Assembly: GCA_907163375.1 (NCBI GenBank)
Contig: CAJQUW010006363.1
Span: forward strand, 637,501-701,500
Length of the DNA: 64,000 nt
Reading direction: 5' to 3'
From: Prostheceraeus crozeri
Taxonomy: Eukaryota > Platyhelminthes > Polycladida > Euryleptidae
Part shown: positions 13,067 through 23,229 of the stretch, piece by piece
Layout of the letters: every line of letters starts with the position of its first letter
Numbering within the stretch: position 1 is the first letter of the stretch
The notes under the pieces: model-generated
The model's input: only the letters and a program-made list of their open reading frames with translations
The model's database searches: none
What the model was told of the DNA's origin: nothing
Translations under genes and position numbers: made by a program

Positions 13067-13200
13067 GGTCGTAGCTCAGATGATAGACAGGTATAGATAA
13101 CCAGGAGTAGTAGGCTCGATCATACCAGCCGCACATCTTTTGCATGACGATTTGATCTATCGCTTATCTCATGTTACTAAAGCACATCATGCATTGCATT
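13067..13200 (+). repeat. tRNA-derived SINE
   Basis: A tRNA-like head shows an A box (TAGCTCAGATG, 13072-13082) and a degenerate B box (GGCTCGATCAT, 13113-13123). A unique body follows with the pattern TCTTTTGCATGACGATTTGATC. The same body pattern follows the B box in the copies at 52109 and 53262, so this is a repeat family and not a single decayed tRNA. It sits in the probable intron just downstream of the BCKDHB exon, antisense to that gene. Confidence 0.65.
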
Positions 13201-13206
13201 TCATAC

Positions 13207-13378
13207 CTTCTCTCAACACTTCAGCCTTGCTTAAAGGCAGCATATAATCGCCCTCGGGGACATCCTCCACAGCAAGACGATAGAGTATCTTAGGTTCGAA
13301 GAAAACGCATGGATTTTGATCTCGAATACAAGCTAGAAGAAGACCTTTCGCTTGAATGGGACTTCTAGGTATCACCAC
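13207..13378 (-). CDS. BCKDHB: BCKDHB internal exon (BCKDH E1 beta)
   Basis: This 172-bp exon encodes 57 codons plus one base, beginning [18 protein letters not shown] and continuing with [13 protein letters not shown] and [12 protein letters not shown]. This is a well-conserved stretch of the E1 beta subunit of the mitochondrial branched-chain 2-oxoacid dehydrogenase complex, which oxidatively decarboxylates the 2-oxoacids of Leu, Ile and Val. On the minus strand the exon is preceded by a pyrimidine-rich TTTTTCAG acceptor and followed by a GTATGA donor at 13206, so it is entered in phase 0 and left in phase 1. The frame is intact. I could not find flanking exons in the window, so introns are long or this is an isolated exon copy. 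It is the clearest host coding sequence here. Confidence 0.88.
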
Positions 13379-13384
13379 CTGAAA

Positions 13385-15700
13385 AATTAAATCAATGACT
13401 GCACAATGTATGTTCTACAATTTTGTCGCTCAAGTTGAAATGGATTGACGTTGAATGCATTAAAAACTTCAGTGATAAGTATATAAGTACTGGGCATTAC
13501 TTAGAAATTCAGAGGTATTGGTCAATTGATATTTTTATCAACGTGTAAAAGAGAAAACGAAATTGTCTCATGGACTCGTCTGTTCTCAACGGTGAGATAA
13601 TCGTACAACAGCAGTGTACAAGCACCCGTTAACAGTGGATAGATAGAATGCTAGAATATAGTTCATCGGTGCGCTTCTTGATTGAAACAAAAAAAATAGA
13701 ATGAGGTCTTCCGCACTTCTAAAGTAAATAAAAGAAGCATATAATGAAACTTCTGTACATAGAATTAAAACTGTACGTATACATAGAATAAAAGAGCACG
13801 TGTTGAAAGCCGAAGGAATGAGAAAGTTAGCCTGCTGAGGAGAGAGAGCAGATCGCAATGACAATGTGCAATTAATTGGCAAGGAGTTCTACTAATGTAA
13901 TACCACCAGTGTTCCGCACAAGATGCCTAGCTTCCGTGCTCAATGAGCTAACACGATGAAAAATTACGCTTTGAAAAATTGACATGTACAGCGAATATGA
14001 TTGAGAACATGGCGCAATGTAAAGAAAGTACAAGAAAACCGTTTGAGGAAAATTTGAGTCTCCAGTTTTGATATTTTCAGTTAGAAAATACACGACGGAA
14101 GTGCAATCCACATCCATCGATTTATGGTTGGTGAGTGCTTTTCAGGATCATGTCCCAGTGGTGTTGAGGTTAACATTGAGACACATTACCTATTTCGCTC
14201 TTACACGTCTCTGGATGATAATACATAAATTCGAGAAAAATCTGTCAAATAGAAGCAGCAAATTGCTAATCAGTTTGTTAATTGCAAATTATATTTGTCA
14301 TTTTTGGCATTTCAAAGTAAATATCAATCTATTAGCAATATTTCAGATTCAGAAAGTCATTTCACAAATGAATTATTGCTTCCATTTTCCTATACTCCCG
14401 CGTGATTGACTGACCTTAACGAGCAATTCATTAGGCATCTAATGATGTGACAAGCATGAACTCCCACGATGCGGATATTATCGAAAATATTGCTACCGGT
14501 CAGTTCCGATTGACTGGAAGTACAATGAAATTATAGTAAGAGGACGGATACGTGGAGCGGCCAAGCCACAAAAACTCCTACGACTTCCTTTATTTAGTTT
14601 CGAAAAGTTCATCAACGCTGCCGTGATGAAAGTCGCAGGAATTTTGAAAAACGATTCCGCAACCGTGTAAACATTCGTGAATGAGAGGAATGCTTTCTTA
14701 GATTCTGTCTCATGCCTAACTTCCATATCACATGACTAGTGATTGGAAAATATTTTTTTGCACTTCTGCATTTCTGTTTTTTCATGTTTTGCTTTGATAT
14801 TTCATAGGTTCTGCCTGAAGAATGTTAGATGTTTTGGGAATATAGATATGGTTGTGTGTAAGGCATTAATAAAGGAATAAGGGAGCAGGTCTGTAAAAAC
14901 GATGCTATACAATGCTCATTCATGAATGTCACAACGCTGCAGAAAAGTCTAACAATGTCATAGCAGTTGAAGCTCAAATGAAGGAATATCACATCCCTGA
15001 TACTCGTGAAATGAAATGCATATAGTGTATATCTGTGATTACCATACTTCAGCCATTCTTTGATGTCGGATAAAAGGGGATTCTAAGATTTGATGCATTA
15101 ACATTGCTTATCAAATATTCAAAAACTTCCTTCACATATTGAAATTAATGGAGTAACCTGATAGTATCCTGAATCATCAGAAACGAAAGAACAAGAGCAG
15201 AAGATGATTATCAAACTGATATTTCGAATGAATCAATTCATCAAACCAGTATATCAAATGTACATTATCCAATAGGAGCGACTCAGGAATCACGGAGGTA
15301 ACATGCAATAATTCTGACTGATACTACAAAATGAAGCAGGAAGCCAATATTGCATTGCCTACGGGGCTTAACTTTCTAATTAATGACACCAATATCTTCC
15401 AGATTCCATGTCATTGACGTCAATAAATTCCATAATTTCATGTTTGACATCGAGTTCCCACTCACGGAGCGCGGTTAGACTACATGACCTCTGAAGTAAC
15501 ATGCTTCTGCTCATTTCCTTCTCTTAATCCATATAAAATATTTTGTTCTTTTCAGTTATTTGACTTGCATTGTCTTTCTGTCTCTCTAACCGACCAGTTG
15601 ATCCTTAATCTGCTAAATACATGGCTCGTCAGGAAAACTGTGACAAAGATATATTATTATTAAGAATTTATTCCCAATAACCTAGAAAATTAGAAATTGC
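13385..15700. other. No gene recognised (possible BCKDHB intron)
   Basis: This is AT-rich sequence upstream of the BCKDHB exon on the minus strand and reaches to the piggyBac left end. Open frames at 13586-14726 look random. No earlier BCKDHB exon (for example one with the E1 beta EIQFADYIFPAFDQ motif) was seen. Confidence 0.4.
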
Positions 15701-16182
15701 AATTAACCCTTAACTGGTGTGGTGGGGTAAAATGTTACCCCAAGCATATTATTCATCAGCTTTACTGTATTAAAAGTTGTGAATGGAACCTGATAATCTG
15801 TGACTTCCTTTGTCTATTATTAGGCCACCTTTTGACAATGTTCGATTTCGGCTGCTGTTTCATTCATGGGTAGAGATAGAGAGTGTTAGTGTGTTGTCTA
15901 CTAACGTCTACAGTATCGACCTGCCTTGATGCAAACTGCTTGGCGCGTATGCCAGTGTGCAGCCGAGTATGTGTGCATGAATGAGCGTGCGCTTATCTCA
16001 CAATACCTTTTTATGAATAGGGGTGCATCAATCAAAAGCGCTTGTGAATGAAGTCGCGCAATGAATGCAGCAGTAGCTGCATGTGACGTCAGTGATTAGT
16101 TCTCAACAAATTCTCTGTCTGATTTGTCACCTCTTTCATTATTCTATTTGACTTTGGTCGCACGTACTTACGAGAAGAAGAC

Positions 16183-16852
16183 ATGTCTACTCGCCGCCAT
16201 CTAACTACAGCGCAGGTGTTAGCTTTGATTGACAATTGGAGGGAAGACAACGAGCCTTCTGAACCGAACGCAAACGACACATCGGATGAATCGGAGCATG
16301 ACGATCATGACTCCGAGTCTGAGCAGTCTGTCGAGTCATCTGCCTCAAGTGATGAGGATGAAGATGACGGTTCCCCTTCCACGTTTCTCGGAAAAGGAGA
16401 ACCACGTTTCGTTTGGAATCGAAGGCCCCCACGTACTGGACGAACTCGCAGCCACAACATTTTGACTCAAGCTTCCGGGCCAACGGGTGCAGCACGCAGA
16501 CGAGGAATGACGTTTCAAGAGGCATTCAATTGTATCTTTGATGACTCAATGATTGACCTTATTGTTCTATATACCAACGAATATATTGCCTCGCTACAAC
16601 CACAATTTGCTCAAAAAAGCAATTGTCGCTTTACTGAAAAGGAAGAGATTCAGGCATACATCGGTTGCTTGTACATCACAGGTGTTCTTCGCTCAAATCA
16701 TTTATCGTTTGAAGACATTTGGGCGTCAGATGGTACAGGATGTGATTTGATCCGTGCCATTATGTCTTGTCTTGAGCCGCGTTTTACGATTTGATTCGAG
16801 AACTGATCGAGCGTGGCGACGCGAAACTGACAAAATGACAGCAATAAGGGAC
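16183..16852 (+). pseudogene. piggyBac transposase, N-terminal part
   Basis: The ORF opens with an ATG followed by a Glu/Asp/Ser-rich acidic N-terminus (residues about 20-70), as usual for piggyBac transposases. A basic segment and the start of the DDE_Tnp_1_7-type domain (MTFQEAFNCIFDD, later ASDGTGCDLIRAIMS) come next. The frame stops at 16794. The family similarity resumes in another register a few bases earlier, with RFDSRTDRAW and KMTAIRD running up to the hAT insertion. A short deletion with frameshift therefore lies near 16770-16790, independent of the hAT insertion. The reading frame of this second register continues exactly into the C-terminal part beyond the insertion once one copy of the target duplication is discounted. 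Confidence 0.88.
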
Positions 16853-18013
16853 TAAGGTTTACAATCTCGAGCCGTTTTCTCAATCCCGGGATTTTCGAGA
16901 CTGGCTAATCGCAATCCCGGGATCCCGGGATCTCGATCGAGATTTATGTATACTGTATATGTTTTTAATCATTAAGTTTCAAGAAATATTTCAAAAGACG
17001 ATACGTGCTTGTCAACTGATGTGATAATGAGTATTGGCAAAAGATTTTCTATATCTGTGTAAGCAACTGTCTGCACCATCTTCACAATCATGAAATGACA
17101 AGTAAAATGAAGTCTATTTTGTTAAATTTGATGTAATATTAGCTGAGCTATCGCCAATTTTGTGTTTCGAAGACTTTCTGTCAACGGTACTCACTTATCA
17201 GTTGAGCATAGGCCTACATTCACTTAGAGAGCAAATGCATTTTTTGACATAACTTCTGAACCACTGGGTCGATTTTGATGAACGAAACATTGTCTTCATC
17301 ACAACAACAAGATGAATACAACTGCAATGTCATTTTGTCGATAACTGATGATTTTTTTCAAATTGTCTTTCACCGTCAATTAATCACCGAGACACAATTC
17401 GTTGTCGATGTGTGAAAACCAGCACACCGCAGCTGCAGTAGCAGTCCGGTGACCTGTCAATAGAGCGAATTCGGGAGACTCACTGGGTTGAATGACGGTT
17501 TCTTCGACGGTTTTTCCCTCAAAGACCGCAAACCGCAAATCTAGCTCTGTCTGAACGAGCCTTTAGTCGTTATTTTAAATCGTTGTGATTTGTCTTTCAG
17601 TTATCAATTTACGAAGTATTTTCAGTTTACAGAAGCAATGCTAGTAGCAGTGTCACAACACTGTTTATTAAGCGTCTAAACGGTTTGTGTCACGGCATTG
17701 ATTTAGCCCAGATTTCGCGCTGCTCCTCGGCACTAATGTCACGACACTAGTGTCATCGTGTGAACGAGGCTTAACCAGCTAGCTCGGCAAATACAGCACA
17801 TTGGCAATTTATCCAACTTGGAACTTAAAAAATTTAGATGCATTTTCAAAAAAGCCATTGACTCTCTTAACTATGTCACTTAGAAGGAACTCAGGGCCAA
17901 TCTTTCAAATATCTCGAAATACCTCGAGATCTCGAAGACGTAATCCCGGGATTTTTAATCTCGGAAATAGGGTCGAGATCCCGGGATCCGAGATCCCGGG
18001 ATTGTAAACCCTA
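16853..18013. mobile_element. Non-autonomous hAT element inside piggyBac
   Basis: The element is 1161 bp, with ends TAAGGTTTACAATC on the left and the complement of TAGGGTTTACAATCCC on the right. It is flanked by perfect 8-bp duplications TAAGGGAC at 16845-16852 and 18014-18021, the size used by hAT transposases. Both subterminal regions hold several ATCCCGGGAT palindromes and ATCTCGA motifs. It has no transposase frame of its own. The ends match those of the element at 40581-41614, which retains a hAT dimerisation domain, so that family is the likely source of the transposase. Confidence 0.92.
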
Positions 18014-18021
18014 TAAGGGAC

Positions 18022-19074
18022 CTTTTTGAGAAATTTGTGGCGAACTGTAGATCAAGTTACTACCCATCAGAAGTTCTCACTATCGATGAATCAGTTCTAC
18101 CCTTTCGCGGGAGATGCTCGTTTCGTGTATATTTTGGCTCAGCAAAACCAAAGAGTTATGGTATAAAAGCATATTGCATGACCGATTCCACCACGTTCTA
18201 CGCGTTGAACATGGAAATTTACCTTGGCGCACAGGGTGGCCGAAATCCTGTTGATAATTCTCCTGCAGCTGTGGTTATGCGGCTAATTCAGCCTGTATCC
18301 GGCTCCGGTAGAAATATTACGACTGATAATTGGTACACGAGTGTTCCGTTGGCGCTTTCCTTGAAGCGGAATCACCGCCTGACCTTGGTTGGCACGATTA
18401 GAAAGAACCGAAAAGAAGTTCCTCAGGAATTCATAAGAACGCAGCAACGTGAATTGTATTCCACCATGTTTGGCTTCACGGATGATTTGACTATTTTGTC
18501 TTACAAAGCGAAATCAAACAAAGTTGTAACTGCCATTTCATCCATGCACCACGACGCGACAATCAATCTTGAAAGTGGAGAAAAAAGAAAACCAGAAATA
18601 ATTACATTTTACAACAGCACCAAAGGAGGGGTTGACACCCATGACCAATTGGTAGCGACGTACAGTGTTGCCAGACGAACGAGACGATTGCCAATGGTTA
18701 TTTTTTACGCTGTTTTGAATACTGCTGGAATAAATGCGTTTGTTCTCTACAGATCCAATAATGCAACAGCACTGTGTCGGAGGAAGTTTCTACTGGAGTT
18801 GGGAAGGAACCTAGCTCAGCAACATCTCACTACTCGCCAGGCCTCCAAGACTATTCCGAGAGAACTTCATTCACTTATTCATCGAGTCACCGGAATAGAT
18901 GCCCCTGATGTTGCCGAGCGGAATGCATCATCACAACGAGATGTTGGTGCGAGTGGTCGCTGCCTGATGTGTCCCAGAAATAGAGACAGAAAAACAAGAG
19001 CGACTTGCAATCGGTGCAACAAGTTTGTTTGCAAAGACCACCAGAATGTGATCTGCGATCTTTGCTATCGTTGA
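18022..19074 (+). pseudogene. piggyBac transposase, catalytic and C-terminal part
   Basis: This uninterrupted frame (345 codons from the first in-frame Met at 18037) covers most of the catalytic domain. It shows LTIDESVLPFRGRCSF with a catalytic Asp, ITTDNWYTSVPLAL with the second, and GGVDTHDQLVATYS with the third Asp region. The C-terminus has the cysteine/histidine-rich tail of the family (CLMCPRNRDRK, CNRCNKFVCKDH, CDLC), which binds the transposon ends. Because the N-terminal part lies beyond the hAT insertion, this half cannot be expressed as a normal transposase. No stop or frameshift is seen inside it, so the piggyBac was probably still young when hit. Confidence 0.9.
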
Positions 19075-19732
19075 CAACTCCTCGTTTTCATATATGTCCT
19101 CTTTTGATTGACCATTGCTGGACCCAGCATTTATTATGCTTCTTTCTTACTACTACGTCCGTACATTTGGTCTAGTGTGTACAATTTTCAAATAAAGTTT
19201 TCCAAATAACATGGCGTGTTGCGATTTTTATATTCTACGTATTAAATTGGTCTCATAGGAGATGCATACTACTCATAATTTTTGACCAAAAGTTATAAAT
19301 GCATGTATACATGATTGGTTTTGCTAAAATTAAGTAATAATGCAAACAACAACGAACTCGTTTGATAATAAACAAATCTTGAAGCGATTAAATGGTCAAG
19401 GAAAATATTACCCCACCACACTAGTAACGTAGGAATTTTCACCACACTAGTTGAGGGTTAAGATTCAACAGAATGATGTTCCCAAACTTGAGATTTATGC
19501 ACAAAATTACTTGGCAGTTGTAGACACTGCGCTTCTCTCAACAAGGGCTTGCCAGTACGATTCGGATGGTCAAAACTAACTTGTAATAACTTCTGAATTG
19601 CTGAACAAGCTGAAGGACTGTATAGCAGACTGTTCTGCGTAAATTTATACTGGTTCAATCGCGCGACTGATAATAATATAGATTGTAGAGCATGACTTCA
19701 CCGGCAAATAATGGATTGTAACGGCAGATAAC

Positions 19733-20298
19733 CGGAGGTGCATTTTTTACGGCTATTATTTTCTCTACTAAAAATATAGGCTTTCTCTCCCTCTAACTTA
19801 ATGCCAACAAATTAAAAAAGCTCCTTATACATCAGCGCAATTCAACACGAATGACAAATTACAGGTGAGAAGAATTTGAAGAGAGCACTTGTCAAAAATG
19901 AAAGCAACTCTATGCGGCGTAATTTAAATAAGCAGCAATTCGTGAGGTCGATTCATGCCTAAAGACCAAGCCTGAATCAACCTTGCTTTCTGCAAGCACG
20001 TTCACCTCTGCAGGAGCACACTTCAAAACATCAACCATAAAATCATCAACACTCGCACAATTATAATCGCTAAGGACATGCGAACCCAAAACATTCTTAT
20101 CATCAACCTTATTTTCATTTTGTATAAATGCGTTCTTCATCTCATCTGTAATTTCTGTTATTTACGTTGAAAAGGGGTCTGATTCCGAAACGGCCGCTGA
20201 TAAAAAAGATTTTTTTATTTGTAGGCATTAAGTTAGAAGTAGAGACAACCTATATTTTCAATATAGAATATAATTGCCGTAAATAATGGAATGATGTC
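19733..20298. mobile_element. Foldback/MITE-like element with long inverted arms
   Basis: The left arm (about 19733-19915) and right arm (about 20110-20298, complement) share TTTACGGC, AATATAGG, TCTCTAC/CCTCTAACTTAATGCC and ATGAAGA-type blocks over roughly 180 bp with moderate divergence. The solo copy at 5695-5890 is closer to the right arm. The middle (19916-20110) is not part of the inverted repeat. It holds a short minus-strand open frame (19910-20140) of unknown meaning that runs into the right arm. Superfamily and target duplication are not clear. Confidence 0.65.
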
Positions 20299-20583
20299 TT
20301 AAGACTTAAGAGAGGAATTCTAGATATTTTAAACTTCCGGTGGTTTAAGCCCTTCCTTGTCGAACCGTTGTAGAAACGCAACGTCTACGGCTGCCAACGA
20401 ATCGTCGAGCTTCAATTGCTTAAGTCTGAGGACATCTTTCTATCCAATGCCTAGGCGAACTGACACTCTGCAGTCTTAATGGTCATCACCAAGTGTCAAC
20501 AGAATGACAATTTCATTCAATTCAAATGATCAAAATGGTCATAAGTAATCACAGCGCCATTAATTAGCTGACTAAGACTGACT

Positions 20584-20839
20584 TTGGAACATTTTGACTG
20601 CATTTCTGAGGCAATTACTTCAATCACATGTTTGCTTCTAGGCTTGAGCCAGCATTCTGGGGTCCCGATAAAAAATAGGAGAAGAAATGTCAATCACCAG
20701 CCGCTGAACATTAGAATCTCGAATCGCATCAATCTCGGAGACGTTAGAGGATATCAGCGATGGTTTGGGCACGTGCGTAACAGGGACTATGCGGAGTGGA
20801 TCAGGAAGGTGTTTGAGATGAAGGTGGAAGTAAAGGGAT
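20584..20839 (+). pseudogene. Older LINE fragment, upstream piece
   Basis: This fragment encodes a segment ending YQRWFGHVRNRDYAEWIRKV, the typical C-terminal RLRWFGHV motif of RTE-like and related LINE proteins. It breaks off at the insertion point of the CR1-like LINE (20840), and the sequence resumes at 22409. The 5' limit of the LINE similarity is uncertain (clear from about 20640). Confidence 0.65.
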
Positions 20840-22197
20840 TTCTGATCATATATATAAATCATTTTATTCCTGATCACATTTTCCCAACAGTGAAGTCTGT
20901 TGAAGACATGTTGAGCAGTATTAAAGTGCACAAATCGCTAGGACCAGACGGTATTCTTAATTGGATTTGGAAAGACTGTTGCCAGACATTGGCCGGGCCT
21001 ATTACGTCAATTGTTTGCTCTTCAGCCAGAGAAGGTGTATGGCCTGCAATGTGGAGAAGCTCCGACATCACTGTGCTCAGTAAAACAGGAAAGCCAGAAA
21101 CATTAGAATCCGATTTCAGACCAATAAGTCTCACTTGTGTCGTCAGTAAGGTTGTTGCAGAAACAATAATGGTGAAAAATATATTGCATTACGTTCGTGA
21201 CAAATTAGATCCCAATCAATTTGGCGGTGTAAAGGGAGGCTCAACTACACATGCCATACTTACTATGATGGATGATCTATTGAGGAATGCAGACCATGGC
21301 TATATAAGTAGAGTTCTTCTAACAGATTTTTCTAAAGCGTTCGATCGAATTGACCACAACATTCTTGTTCGCAAGCTACTTGACATGAATGTTCCTGTGT
21401 GGCTTTGTAAATGGGTATCTGGTTTTCTACATCAGCGTATGCAGCGTGTGAAGTGCCACCATAATTACTCTCAATGGATGTCGATATCAGCTGGAATACC
21501 TCAAGGAACTAAATTTGGACCACTTGCATTTGTACTCATGATTAATGACCTAACAGCAAACATGAAGTATATTGACGACTGCACTATCTACGAATCTTTC
21601 GATAGCATTAACCAGTCATCACTTGCTCAGAGAGCGAATGAAGTTGCTGATTGGGCAAAAGAACACAATATGAGATTAAATCTAAAAAAGACAAATGAAA
21701 TGAGAATAAGCTTTAAAAGAAAGAAACAGCTAAACTGGAATCAGATAGAAGTAGATGGGGAAATAATTAATCCAATTCGTCAAACGAAGATTCTTGGTTT
21801 CATCATCAATGAGGAATTATCTTGGTCAGATCACATATTGAAAATAATGAAGAAAGCACAGATGAGAGTACATTTCGTTAGTGAAATGATGAGATCAGGT
21901 TTCGGAGATGCAGATGTTGTTAAATTTTATTGTGCCTGTATACGCAGCATTCTGGAATATGGCGCTCCTGTATGGCATTTCAACATCACAAAAGCACAAT
22001 CAAATGCTCTTGAATCTGTTCAGAGAAGAGTCATCCGCATGATAGAGCACATTCCAGTCGAGTGCCACGATTATAATTATGAAGGCCTTTTGATGAAACA
22101 TGGGCTAGAAAAACTGAACACCAGACGTTTGATCATGTGTCAAAGACAATTTCAAAGATTGCCGACGATCCTGAGAGAAAGGATACCACAGCGCTAG
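20840..22197 (+). CDS. LINE reverse transcriptase (5'-truncated)
   Basis: The open frame covers the RT and C-terminal region without a stop. It shows SLGPDGILNWIWKD, FRPISLTCVVSKVV, GGVKGGSTTHAILT, then TDFSKAFDRIDH with the first catalytic Asp, GIPQGTKFGPLAF, and MKYIDDCTIYE with a YIDD catalytic box. The CR1-type C-terminus RSILEYGAPVWHF follows. The apparent start at 20584 belongs to the older LINE fragment upstream, so the 537-codon open frame is a chance in-frame fusion of two elements and not one protein. No start codon of its own is retained. The clade (CR1/Jockey group) is inferred from the motif pattern. Confidence 0.88.
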
Positions 22198-22400
22198 AAT
22201 GAGACGATATAAAAACTTAGAAATTCATCCAGCATTATATTTTGTAAAACTGATCGATATAAGAACTTCTTCCTTCCATCTTGTGTATCGTGTTTTTCGT
22301 AGCTGTGACTTAATGCCTTTTATATGCTTTTTTTATCCCTTTGCATGTATTATGATCAGCCGTGGATGTTTATCTACAAATAAATGCTTATTATTAAAAA
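20840..22400 (+). mobile_element. 5'-truncated CR1-like LINE insertion
   Basis: This LINE copy contains RT to 3' end only. Perfect 8-bp target duplications AAAGGGAT lie at 20832-20839 and 22401-22408. The 3' end is a TTATTA plus short A-run tail. The endonuclease and ORF1 are missing, as is common for incomplete target-primed reverse transcription. It splits an older LINE fragment in the same orientation. Confidence 0.88.
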
Positions 22401-22408
22401 AAAGGGAT

Positions 22409-22600
22409 AAGTCGCATGACCAAAACCGGATCAATGCCGCACAGCATGACATGCGCAATCTCCACCTCCAAGAGGACGCTCAAAATCGACAAAAGTGGAA
22501 GATGATCAGCAGGAGAGGGAAGTCTGACGCAACGAAGCCTAAAAACCGACGTTAAATGGATGAGAGAAAGGGAATCCAAGACTTCAAATAAAGGGTTAGG
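22409..22600 (+). pseudogene. Older LINE fragment, downstream piece
   Basis: This piece continues the fragment at 20584-20839. It encodes MRNLHLQEDAQNRQKWKM and ends KSDATKPKNRR-stop at 22555, the usual C-terminal AQDRxKWR pattern of this LINE type. The register differs by one base from the upstream piece, so the older element was already frameshifted or became so. A short 3' UTR follows. Confidence 0.65.
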
Positions 22601-23090
22601 TGCACTTGTACTTATACGTTTTTTAAGATCATTGTCAAAGGCGCACATGTATTTTGAATTAAAGAAAAATTGAAAAAAGGAAATTAACATTGAGTAAATA
22701 TATTATGTGGATAGATGAAATACAAAATAACTTGGATGCTAATTCAATGTTGTAAGATATAGTATATATTCAATAAATTTCATAAATAATTCATGTTGTG
22801 CTGTGCAGACTTATGGTCATTCATGAAAAGGCATCTGAGTTTAGTGAGATAGTGATGTGGAATACTGTGCCAAATGCCAATCCTCCAAAATCAGCTCATG
22901 AAAATTTTATAGAATAAATCTAATTTAACTGTTGAATAATAAATAAACGAATAAAGACTACTTCTATGTCAAATTAAATGAAAGAGGCCCTGATTGCATG
23001 ATTTCAATCGCATGATTGGAAATATCGATTCTTATGGACCTGACGACAGCCCGATATCAATGGAAACATTTTGAAAGAAAAAAATGATAT
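22600..23090. other. No gene recognised
   Basis: AT-rich sequence after the older LINE; nothing recognised. Confidence 0.4.
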
Positions 23091-23092
23091 AC

Positions 23093-23227
23093 TTGAAAAC
23101 TCCTGACTCTCTCACGTATGTCAGCCGATCGTCTTCGGAAACTTCCAAGACTTCAATTTTCATTTCACCTCTGATAATGTTCAGACGCAAAATTAGCTCG
23201 GCTTTATATGTCATGCCGTCATTATTC
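23093..23227 (-). CDS. Candidate host exon, unidentified
   Basis: On the minus strand a 135-bp open segment is preceded by TGTGTGCAG and followed by GTATAT, giving a symmetric exon (same intron phase on both sides). It would encode NNDGMTYKAELILRLNIIRG followed by EMKIEVLEVSEDDRLTYVRE and SGVF. The alternating hydrophobic pattern suggests beta strands, and the composition is protein-like, but I do not recognise the family. It could also be a chance open frame. It is on the same strand as the BCKDHB exon but does not match that protein. Confidence 0.35.
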
Positions 23228-23229
23228 CT

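Larger units (their letters stand above)
15707..19457 (+). mobile_element. piggyBac transposon
   Basis: The ends are inverted: CCCTTAACTGGTGTGGTG on the left, and the complement of CCCTCAACTAGTGTGGTG on the right. They are flanked by the superfamily's TTAA target duplication at 15703-15706 and 19458-19461. A second, inner copy of the CTAGTGTGGTGGGG motif occurs near the right end (about 19411-19427) and lies at the same distance from TACCCC as in the left end. The transposase gene reads left to right and is split by a hAT element (16853-18013). Without that insertion and its duplicated 8 bp, the transposon would be about 2.58 kb. The pair of exact TTAA sites and the matching ends make the boundaries firm. 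Confidence 0.9.

Noticed and set aside
20584-22197. Single 537-residue reverse transcriptase protein
   Set aside because: The first 85 codons belong to an older LINE and the rest to an inserted LINE. The 8-bp duplications mark the junction.
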